Shown: piece after piece, positions 13,679-18,555 of the stretch
Position numbering within the stretch: position 1 is the first letter of the stretch
Layout of the letters: every line of letters begins with the position of its first letter
Origin: Actinomycetota bacterium
GTDB lineage: Bacteria; Actinomycetota; Actinomycetes; S36-B12; UBA5976
Direction: 5' to 3'
Length of the DNA stretch: 18,555 nucleotides
NCBI GenBank assembly: GCA_005789325.1
Contig: SXYE01000066.1
Location: 1 to 18,555 of the forward strand
Position numbers and translations under genes: made by a program
The notes under the pieces: model-generated
The model's database searches: none
Told to the model about the DNA's origin: nothing
What the model saw: only the letters and a program-made list of their open reading frames with translations

Positions 13679-14815
13679 TTACTTAATTGCGCCTACGTAT
13701 TCGATCTTGCCACTCTTGACGATGAATTCGTTCATCACCTTAGTTGCTGGTTCACCTTGAGCATCGAATTTTAGAGTTTGACCAACACCCTTGTATGAAT
13801 TGGTGTTGATGTAGTTCAAAATTTCTGCTCTGGTGTCATTTCCTGCTTTGACAGCTGCAAGGAAGAATCCTGCTGCGTTGTATGCCTCAAGTGTATAAAC
13901 CGCTGGAGCAACGCCGTATTCCTTCTTGTAGATAGCTGTAAGTTTCTTGTCTGCACGTTCCATAGGAATGTATGGAGCGGTCATAGAAGTTCCTTCAGCG
14001 TTCTTCTTAGCCAACTTGATGTATTCGTTATCTAATACACCGTCACCAGCAATGAACTTAACGTTCTTTGTGGCTGCGTTGTCGCGAAGTTGTTTCACAA
14101 ACTTAGATGCTTCTGGGTAGTAACCACCGAAGAATACGGTGTTTGCACCAGCTTTTCTAACTTTTGCAACAACTGATGAGAAGTTGGTTGTACCTGTAGC
14201 AACAGAGTCAGATCCAACTTGCTTGTTCTTTGCAAGTGTTTTCTTAACAATTGTTGCTAGGTCTTTACCGTAAGTGGATTGGTCGTCAACGATAAACACT
14301 TTCGCGTTTGGTTGATTTCCTGCCAACTTAGCAAGTGCTGGACCTTGTACACCATCATTTGCAACTACACGGTGGAATACGTCTCCACCAACTGCAGGCA
14401 ATGTTTCGTTAGTTGCTGAAGGAGAAATAAGTGGCAAACCACCTTTTAGATAAATAGGTAGTGCTGCGCGTGTTTCACCTGAATACATACCACCAACAAC
14501 ACCGATAACACATGCATCGTTAACTGTTGCTAACGCCAATGGAGGTGTTTGTGAAGGATCTGCTTGGGTATCAATAAAGCCTGGTTCAACTTTTGGACCT
14601 GAACCACGCTTTTCGTTGTATTGCAATACTGCAAGTTTGAAACCGTTGTATTCACCAATTCCAGTTTGAGCAGCTGAGCCAGTCAAACCACCTTGGAAAA
14701 TCAACTTCATATCGCCATCGCAACCAGCTGGTGCTGCTTGTGCAGGTGCAACAAAAGTTGCAAATGCAACAGCAACAGAAGCTGCAACGCCGATAGTTCT
14801 TTTAACTAATGACAT
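13679..14815 (-). CDS. livK: LivK/LivJ-type branched-chain amino-acid binding protein
   Basis: Secreted substrate-binding protein that delivers the amino acid to LivHM. It has 378 residues and a Sec signal peptide: basic MSLVKR, hydrophobic core to about residue 23, likely cleavage after AQA (27). The C at 32 (PAGC) lacks a proper lipobox, so lipidation is doubtful. The mature part is a type-I periplasmic-binding fold, with FQGGLTGSAAQTGIGEYNG (40-58), VIGVVGGMYSG (103-113), GLPLISPSATN and VFIVDDQSTYGKDLA. Cys32 and Cys102 are the only Cys residues and could form a disulphide. The ATG at 14815 has a strong ribosome-binding site, AGAGGAAG. As first gene of the operon, it may be regulated through its structured leader. 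Leucine/isoleucine/valine is the default ligand; other amino acids are possible. Confidence 0.95.
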   Translation of the reverse strand: MSLVKRTIGVAASVAVAFATFVAPAQAAPAGCDGDMKLIFQGGLTGSAAQTGIGEYNGFKLAVLQYNEKRGSGPKVEPGFIDTQADPSQTPPLALATVNDACVIGVVGGMYSGETRAALPIYLKGGLPLISPSATNETLPAVGGDVFHRVVANDGVQGPALAKLAGNQPNAKVFIVDDQSTYGKDLATIVKKTLAKNKQVGSDSVATGTTNFSSVVAKVRKAGANTVFFGGYYPEASKFVKQLRDNAATKNVKFIAGDGVLDNEYIKLAKKNAEGTSMTAPYIPMERADKKLTAIYKKEYGVAPAVYTLEAYNAAGFFLAAVKAGNDTRAEILNYINTNSYKGVGQTLKFDAQGEPATKVMNEFIVKSGKIEYVGAIK

Positions 14816-14817
14816 TA

Positions 14818-14825
14818 CTTCCTCT
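14818..14825 (-). promoter_or_regulatory. livK ribosome-binding site
   Basis: Minus-strand AGAGGAAG with GAGG 5 nt before the ATG. It is the strongest Shine-Dalgarno sequence in the window and suggests a highly translated gene. Confidence 0.75.
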
Positions 14826-14842
14826 TTCTTTTTTCCCTAGGG

Positions 14843-14875
14843 CACAGAAAGCAATGATGTATCCATCATTCTGTG
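14843..14875 (-). promoter_or_regulatory. Hairpin in the livK leader
   Basis: In minus-strand RNA, CACAG (14875-14871) pairs with CTGTG (14847-14843), and the next AATGATG (14870-14864) pairs with CATCATT (14859-14853). This gives a 12-bp stem with a 4-nt loop (GATA) and a 5-nt bulge on the 3' side. It begins 2-3 nt after the predicted start of transcription and ends 27 nt before the livK ATG. There is no open frame upstream that it could terminate. Confidence 0.55.
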
Positions 14876-14884
14876 GGTCATTTG

Positions 14885-14890
14885 AGAATA
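14885..14890 (-). promoter_or_regulatory. Candidate liv operon -10 element
   Basis: Minus-strand TATTCT fits TANNNT and predicts a start near 14878, giving a leader of about 63 nt. The -35 is poor; a TTGACT only 5 nt upstream of the hexamer is too close to be one. Tentative. Confidence 0.35.
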
Positions 14891-14973
14891 CCTGAAGTCA
14901 ATCGGAAGTTCACCTTGAGTGTGACCCCCTCCACATTTGGGTCTATTTCCCCACAAATTCAGGTGTATATAGA

Positions 14974-14979
14974 TAGTCT
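14974..14979 (+). promoter_or_regulatory. Candidate upp -10 element (leaderless start)
   Basis: TAGTCT followed by 7 nt and the upp ATG at 14987. It fits TANNNT with leaderless transcription. A GAGG only 2 nt before the ATG is too close to be a good ribosome-binding site. An alternative AT-rich hexamer, TATAGA, lies just upstream. No clear -35. Confidence 0.4.
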
Positions 14980-14986
14980 CGAGGTC

Positions 14987-15625
14987 ATGAAAACCCTGAT
15001 CATCGATCATCCCCTGGTGTCAGCCAAATTAACCACCCTGAGAGACAAGAACACCGATACTCCTACGTTTAGAAAACTTGTTGAAGAACTTGTGACACTT
15101 CTTTCTTATGAAGCAACAAGACATTTATTGGTTGAAGAAACCGAAGTAGAAACTCCAATCACAAAGACAAAAGGTTTTGTGATTGCCAAACCCAAACCAA
15201 TTGTTGTGCCAATTTTAAGAGCAGGTTTGGGAATGCTTGATGGAATGATGCGCATTCTTCCTGGTGCAGAAGTTGGATTTTTGGGAATGGTTCGTGATGA
15301 AACAACTTTGCAACCCACCACATATGCAGAAAGAATTCCTGGAGAAATTAAGAATCGTCAAGTTTTTGTTCTGGATCCAATGCTTGCAACTGGTGGCACA
15401 TTAGTTGCAGCCATCAAACTACTAATTGATCGTGGTGCCAGAGATGTCGTTGCAATTTGTTTACTTGCAGCTCCTGAAGGCATTAAGAATGTTGAAAATG
15501 CGTTTGGAAGCGATGTTAATGTCACCGTGGTTTGTGCCGGACTTGATGAAAAATTAAATGAAGTTGGTTATATCGTTCCAGGCTTGGGTGATGCAGGAGA
15601 TCGTTTGTACGGAACTGCTGACTAA
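14987..15625 (+). CDS. upp: Uracil phosphoribosyltransferase
   Basis: Converts uracil and PRPP to UMP and pyrophosphate (pyrimidine salvage). It has 212 residues from the ATG at 14987. Landmarks: DHPLVSAKLTTLRDKNTDTP (7-26), the family's N-terminal signature, YEATRHL (41-47), VVPILRAGLGMLDGM (73-87), PTTYAERIP (110-118), the PRPP-binding loop LDPMLATGGTL (129-139), and GLGDAGDRLYGT near the C-terminus for uracil binding. The frame is open back to 14873, but those 38 residues are not part of the family and overlap the livK leader hairpin. The stop codon overlaps that of the convergent pdtaR-like gene. Confidence 0.97.
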   Translation: MKTLIIDHPLVSAKLTTLRDKNTDTPTFRKLVEELVTLLSYEATRHLLVEETEVETPITKTKGFVIAKPKPIVVPILRAGLGMLDGMMRILPGAEVGFLGMVRDETTLQPTTYAERIPGEIKNRQVFVLDPMLATGGTLVAAIKLLIDRGARDVVAICLLAAPEGIKNVENAFGSDVNVTVVCAGLDEKLNEVGYIVPGLGDAGDRLYGTAD

Positions 15626-16203
15626 TTCTTTTCGAATTCGTCCATAACTAGTTGAGCAACATCTGTCATTGAACGTCTTTTATCCATTGCTGTTTTCTGC
15701 ATCCACTTAAAAGCTTCGGGTTCTGAAATTTGTAACTTCGTCATCAATAGACCTTTTGCTTTTTCAATCAATTTTCGAGCCTTTAATTGTTCCTGTAAAT
15801 CTGTAATTTCAGCATCTAATTGTTTAATTTCTTGGAATCTAGAAACCGCTAATTCAATGGCTGGCATTAAATCTTCAATGGTGAAAGGTTTTGTTAGATA
15901 TGCCATTGCTCCAGCATCTCTGGCTCGTTCAACTAAGTCTTTTTGTGAAAACGCTGTCAAAATGACAACTGGTGCGATTCGCTGCTTAGCAATTCTTTCC
16001 GCAGCACTAATGCCATCAAGTTTGGGCATTTTTACATCCATCACAACCAAATCAGGTTTTTCTCTTTCCGTTAATTCAATTGCTGCTTCGCCATCGCCTG
16101 CTTGGCCTACGACGTTGTAACCGGCTTCGGTCAACATCTCAACTAGATCAAGACGAATTAAAGCTTCGTCTTCAGCAACTACAACTCTTAATGTTGGCTT
16201 CAT
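15622..16203 (-). CDS. pdtaR: PdtaR-like response regulator with ANTAR RNA-binding domain
   Basis: A 193-residue receiver-ANTAR protein like M. tuberculosis Rv1626 (PdtaR). The receiver (5-120) has the acidic pocket EDE (11-13), phospho-acceptor D56 in VVMDVKMPKLDG, T83 and K105 in LTKPF. A coiled-coil linker (about 122-146) leads to the ANTAR domain (about 140-190, KLIEKAKGLLM...SEPEAFKWMQKTAMDKRRSM), which binds tandem RNA hexaloop hairpins and prevents transcription termination. No histidine kinase is adjacent; PdtaS, its usual partner, is normally encoded elsewhere. It lies between upp (convergent) and the tRNA (divergent), as a single-gene unit. The symbol is by homology. Direct RNA targets are not identifiable here. 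Confidence 0.93.
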   Translation of the reverse strand: MKPTLRVVVAEDEALIRLDLVEMLTEAGYNVVGQAGDGEAAIELTEREKPDLVVMDVKMPKLDGISAAERIAKQRIAPVVILTAFSQKDLVERARDAGAMAYLTKPFTIEDLMPAIELAVSRFQEIKQLDAEITDLQEQLKARKLIEKAKGLLMTKLQISEPEAFKWMQKTAMDKRRSMTDVAQLVMDEFEKN

Positions 16204-16214
16204 ATGTGTTCAAT

Positions 16215-16220
16215 AGCCTA
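16215..16220 (-). promoter_or_regulatory. Candidate pdtaR -10 element
   Basis: Minus-strand TAGGCT, within the palindrome GCCTAGGC (16216-16223), lies 11 nt before the ATG. It would give a leader of only 4-5 nt, too short for a Shine-Dalgarno sequence. It is the same hexamer as in front of the thioesterase gene. Weak evidence. Confidence 0.3.
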
Positions 16221-16251
16221 GGCGAACTAGGAATATGGCATTTAAGTGTCG

Positions 16252-16257
16252 TAGAGT
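16252..16257 (+). promoter_or_regulatory. Possible tRNA-Leu -10 element
   Basis: TAGAGT fits TANNNT and would start transcription near 16264, about 26 nt before the mature tRNA. No clear -35 and other AT-rich positions compete, so this is a low-confidence suggestion. Confidence 0.2.
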
Positions 16258-16289
16258 TAAGAACGCAAAACTTGATTTATTTGCAAATC

Positions 16290-16363
16290 GCCCCGGTAGC
16301 CCAACTGGCAGAGGCATACGACTCAAACTCGTACCAGCGTGAGTTCGAATCTCACCCGGGGCA
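16290..16363 (+). tRNA. tRNA-Leu (anticodon CAA), short variable loop
   Basis: A full cloverleaf can be drawn. The acceptor is GCCCCGG/CCGGGGC (7 bp). The D-arm has a 3-bp GCC/GGC stem and an 11-nt loop holding GG. The anticodon stem is TACGA/TCGTA with loop CTCAAAC, and CAA lies at 16324-16326. The T-arm is GTGAG/CTCAC with loop TTCGAAT. The discriminator is A. CAA reads the leucine codon UUG, and the 3-bp D-stem and A discriminator are leucine-like. The variable loop is only CCAGC (5 nt), whereas bacterial tRNA-Leu normally has a long variable arm. The 3' CCA is not encoded. It faces away from pdtaR, and its 3' end is 6 nt from the nusB stop codon on the other strand. Confidence 0.93.
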
Positions 16364-16369
16364 CAAAAT

Positions 16370-16759
16370 CTAAATCTTTTTACTAATTGTTCCTAAAGTT
16401 CCATTTATGAAAGCTGATGATTCAGCGGTACTCAAAGATTCAGCCAAATTAACCGCCTCGCTAATTACCACATTTGTTGGAACATCTTTTTGAAATAGAA
16501 GTTCATATACAGCAATTCTTAATATGTTTCTATCAACTCTAGGGATTCGATCAAATGACCAATCCTTAAGAGAATTAGAAATCATTTCATCTATTTGGGT
16601 TTGATTTTCCTTTATCCCTTTAACAAGGTCTAAGGAATAGTTTGCGACTTCTTGATCTGTCTCATCATTAGTGTTTGTCGCAGGAATTGAAATCCCTTTT
16701 AGGTCAGCTTCAAAAATAGTGTCTAATGCACGTTTACGAGCCTTACTTCGTGCACTCAT
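16370..16759 (-). CDS. nusB: Transcription antitermination factor NusB
   Basis: NusB binds boxA RNA together with NusE (S10) in the antitermination complex that drives rRNA synthesis. The all-helical 129-residue protein starts MSARSKARKRALDTIFEADL, where the basic N-terminus binds RNA. The family core follows: DRIPRVDRNILRIAVYELLF and VVISEAVNLAESLSTAESSAFINGTL. It is slightly short but complete. The ATG at 16759 follows AGGG with a 6-nt spacer, 18 nt after efp. It is the last gene of the aroQ-pepQ-efp-nusB run. No terminator is visible before the opposing tRNA. Confidence 0.96.
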   Translation of the reverse strand: MSARSKARKRALDTIFEADLKGISIPATNTNDETDQEVANYSLDLVKGIKENQTQIDEMISNSLKDWSFDRIPRVDRNILRIAVYELLFQKDVPTNVVISEAVNLAESLSTAESSAFINGTLGTISKKI

Positions 16760-16777
16760 TAATAGCCCTAGTTATCT

Positions 16778-17335
16778 TTAGGCACGACCAAGATAAGAAC
16801 CGTCGCGAGTGTCAACTCGAACTTTCTCACCTTGATTGATAAACAGTGGCACTTGAATTTCAAAACCAGTTTCTAATTTTGCTGATTTTGATCCAGCATT
16901 TGATCTATCTCCTTGCAAACCTGGTTCGGTGTATTCAATTGTTAGTTCTACGTTGGCAGGCATTTCTATATAGAGAGGATTGCCTTCGTGCATGGCAACC
17001 ATAACTTCTTGATTTTCCAACATGTAGTTTGAAGCATCGCCAACTGTTGCATTGCTAATAGTTATTTGGTCATAATTTGTGGTGTCCATAAACACCCAAT
17101 CATCACCGTCTTTGTATAGATATTGCATATCTCTTTTATCAACTTGGGCAGTCTCAATCTTTACACCAGCGTTGAAAGTTCTGTCTACTACTTTTCCACT
17201 CAAAACATTTTTTAGTTTGGTGCGCACAAAAGCGCCACCTTTACCTGGCTTTACGTGCTGAAAATCAATAATGTTCCAAAGTTGGCCATCAAGGTTTAAG
17301 ACCATACCGTTTTTTAAATCGTTAGTTGTTGCCAC
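16778..17335 (-). CDS. efp: Elongation factor P
   Basis: EF-P enters the ribosome next to the P-site tRNA and relieves stalling at polyproline stretches. It has 185 residues in three beta-barrel domains (about 1-64, 65-127, 128-185). Landmarks: VLNLDGQLWNIIDFQHVKPG (12-31) with the tip Lys32 in PGKGG, the residue modified in some bacteria, then RTKLKNVLSGKVVDRTFNAG and a C-terminal domain ending RVDTRDGSYLGRA. The start is the GTG at 17335 (read M-ATTNDLKNG), supported by AGGAG 10 nt upstream. The frame is open to 17386, but that extension overlaps the pepQ stop and does not belong to the family. No EpmA/EpmB-type modification gene is in view. Confidence 0.97.
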   Translation of the reverse strand: MATTNDLKNGMVLNLDGQLWNIIDFQHVKPGKGGAFVRTKLKNVLSGKVVDRTFNAGVKIETAQVDKRDMQYLYKDGDDWVFMDTTNYDQITISNATVGDASNYMLENQEVMVAMHEGNPLYIEMPANVELTIEYTEPGLQGDRSNAGSKSAKLETGFEIQVPLFINQGEKVRVDTRDGSYLGRA

Positions 17336-17345
17336 TTCAAATCCA

Positions 17346-17350
17346 CTCCT
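17346..17350 (-). promoter_or_regulatory. efp ribosome-binding site
   Basis: Minus-strand AGGAG, 10 nt before the GTG at 17335. It rules against the longer frame beginning inside pepQ. A little far from the start, but the best purine match in the gap. Confidence 0.55.
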
Positions 17351-17373
17351 AGTTGATCTTTTGAAAACCTGAC

Positions 17374-18450
17374 TTAAGCCACACAAATTATTTCGTGAGA
17401 ACCTGGTGTTAATACTTCTGCATCACCATCGGTGATTAAGCACGTATCTTCGATACGGACTCCACCTTTTCCTGGTAAATAAATGCCAGGCTCCACAGTG
17501 ATACAACTACCCTTGGAAAGTTTAGTCTTAACACCTTTTGTCAGGAACACAGGTTCATGAATTTCTAGTCCAACTCCATGACCGGTTCCGTGCACAAAAA
17601 AATCACCACACTTTCCAACATCGATTACTTTTCGTACAGCTGCGTCAACATCTTCTGCAATGGCTCCAGAAACAAGTTTTTTTCTTCCCTCTGCTTGAGC
17701 ATTCATTACTAAGTCATAAATGTCTTTTTGCCAATCAGCACAACTTCCAATAAACACTGTTCTTGTCATGTCAGCGTGATAACCGTTTACAAGTGCTCCA
17801 CAATCAATTGTGATCATGTCTCCTCGCTGCAGAATTCTTTTGGATGGCTCATGATGAGGTGTGGCACTGTTTTCTCCACTTGCGACAATGGAGGCAAAAG
17901 CCAAACCATCGGCTCCCCGCTTCAAAAAACCTTCTTGCAAGAGACTTGAGATTTTTCTTTCATTAATTCCTGGTCTTAAATCATTAATTAGATACCACAA
18001 AGTATCAGCTGTTATCGCGCAAGCCTTCTTAATTTGTTTGATCTCGTATTCATCTTTAATTGCTCTAAGGGGTGTCAGAATTTCAGATTTGGCAACTATT
18101 TCAAATTTATCCTTATCTTTTAAGGAATCTGCTTGCAATAAGTTTGTGCGCTTTGGATCAAGTGCAATTTTCTTGACTAAATTAAGGGTTAGTAAATCAT
18201 GTAGTTTTTTTATGAAATCACTTTCTATTTCTATATCTATGTCTGGGCTTTCTGTCTTTGCTCTTTGGGTATAACGAGAATCAGTAAGCAATCGGTCTTG
18301 ATTAGCATCTGATCCCACATAAAGAACAGAATTACTTCCCGAAAAACCCGTGAGGTAGCGAACACCTACTTGATCAAAAAAGACTGCGCATTGAGCACTG
18401 TCTTGAAAGATTTTTCGAAGTGAGTTTCGCCTGGCTAAGTAATCTGGCAT
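17374..18450 (-). CDS. pepQ: M24-family Xaa-Pro peptidase (PepQ/PepP-like)
   Basis: A cytosolic metallopeptidase that removes the residue before proline or splits X-Pro dipeptides. It has 358 residues. The N-terminal creatinase-type domain (1-125) includes VGVRYLTGFSGSNSVLYVG. The catalytic pita-bread domain has the five metal ligands: D216 and D227 (TIDCGALVNGYHADMTRT), H291 (HGTGHGVGLEIHEP), E320 (TVEPGIYLPG) and E334 (VRIEDT). H199 in TPHHEPS is the usual accessory His. Aminopeptidase P and prolidase cannot be told apart from this sequence, so the symbol follows the aroQ-pepQ-efp context. The ATG is 6 nt after the aroQ stop and has no strong ribosome-binding site, so coupling to aroQ is likely. 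Confidence 0.93.
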   Translation of the reverse strand: MPDYLARRNSLRKIFQDSAQCAVFFDQVGVRYLTGFSGSNSVLYVGSDANQDRLLTDSRYTQRAKTESPDIDIEIESDFIKKLHDLLTLNLVKKIALDPKRTNLLQADSLKDKDKFEIVAKSEILTPLRAIKDEYEIKQIKKACAITADTLWYLINDLRPGINERKISSLLQEGFLKRGADGLAFASIVASGENSATPHHEPSKRILQRGDMITIDCGALVNGYHADMTRTVFIGSCADWQKDIYDLVMNAQAEGRKKLVSGAIAEDVDAAVRKVIDVGKCGDFFVHGTGHGVGLEIHEPVFLTKGVKTKLSKGSCITVEPGIYLPGKGGVRIEDTCLITDGDAEVLTPGSHEIICVA

Positions 18451-18456
18451 AAAGAT

Positions 18457-18555
18457 TTACTTAATTAGTTTTTTTAAGGCACTCAAAGCTAAGCGGTAGC
18501 TATCAATTCCAAAACCAGCAATTGCTCCATCAGCAACACCGGCTAACACACTGAA
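18457..18555 (-). CDS. aroQ: 3-dehydroquinate dehydratase, type II (C-terminal 32 codons only)
   Basis: The last 32 codons and the TAA are present; the rest is past the right edge. The translation contains SVLAGVADGAIAGFGIDSYR and ends LALSALKKLIK. This matches the AroQ C-terminal pattern (S.xAxGxIxGfGxxsYxLAL) that caps the shikimate-pathway dehydratase. The position upstream of pepQ-efp-nusB is the standard actinobacterial and firmicute arrangement and supports the call. Active-site residues lie outside the window, so function rests on this fragment plus context. Confidence 0.8.
   Translation of the reverse strand, partial: FSVLAGVADGAIAGFGIDSYRLALSALKKLIK

Noticed and set aside
14821..14837. 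T/C-rich run (CCTCTTTCTTTTTTCCC) as a terminator for a plus-strand transcript
   Set aside because: There is no upstream plus-strand gene. On the minus strand it is the purine-rich livK leader with its ribosome-binding site.
14873..14986. 38-codon upstream extension of the upp frame
   Set aside because: Family members start at the MKTLIIDHPLV-like position. The extension runs into the livK leader and promoter region on the other strand.
16279..16288. Palindrome ATTTGCAAAT just before the tRNA as an operator
   Set aside because: A 10-bp AT-rich palindrome is expected by chance in DNA of this composition, and no second copy was found nearby.
16290..16363. tRNA gene as a phage or island attachment site
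   Set aside because: No integrase, no repeated tRNA 3' end and no foreign-looking genes lie beside it.
17336..17386. 17-codon upstream extension of the efp frame
   Set aside because: It overlaps the pepQ stop and includes the AGGAG ribosome-binding site. EF-P proteins start at ATTND-like sequence.

Overview
The window reads as a compact, AT-rich housekeeping segment of an actinobacterial chromosome. Three things point there. The gene order (pdtaR-type ANTAR regulator, polA, rpsA, coaE, uvrB, uvrA; and aroQ-pepQ-efp-nusB) is the one known from mycobacteria and streptomycetes. PolA has a decayed proofreading domain and a Tyr in motif B, as described for Mycobacterium tuberculosis PolA. Most upstream regions carry a TANNNT-type -10 with little or no -35. 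The AT-richness, very short gaps and complete branched-chain amino-acid importer suggest a streamlined planktonic actinobacterium (acI/Nanopelagicales type). That lineage call is inference.

Layout. 1-8885 is a minus-strand genome-maintenance block read right to left: polA, rpsA (30S protein S1), coaE, uvrB, a TerC-family membrane protein, and the N-terminal third of uvrA, cut by the window edge. 8909-10123 is a divergent plus-strand pair: a hotdog-fold thioesterase and a DUF554 membrane protein. 10125-14815 is a complete minus-strand liv operon (livK-livH-livM-livG-livF). upp (uracil phosphoribosyltransferase) runs plus at 14987-15625, with stop codons interlocked with the convergent pdtaR-like gene (15622-16203). 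A plus-strand tRNA-Leu(CAA) lies at 16290-16363. The right end is the minus-strand aroQ (C-terminus only)-pepQ-efp-nusB cluster.

How the parts fit. UvrA and UvrB are two of the three nucleotide-excision repair proteins, and PolA fills the repair gap. S1, EF-P, NusB and the tRNA serve translation and rRNA synthesis. LivKHMGF imports branched-chain or related amino acids. Upp salvages uracil. CoaE makes CoA, the leaving group in the reaction expected of the thioesterase.

I see no mobile element, CRISPR array, prophage, toxin-antitoxin pair or biosynthetic cluster, and no obviously new multi-gene system. No gene-free stretch exceeds 300 bases. The interesting signals are regulatory and structural. 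Several starts (uvrA, polA, thioesterase, upp) sit 6-7 nt behind a -10-like hexamer, as expected of leaderless mRNAs, and the polA/thioesterase pair appears to share one palindromic core. rpsA and livK instead have leaders with purine-rich ribosome-binding sequences and a hairpin at the predicted 5' end. A perfect hairpin without a T-tract separates livK from livH. The tRNA-Leu has a leucine-like D-arm but only a 5-nt variable loop.
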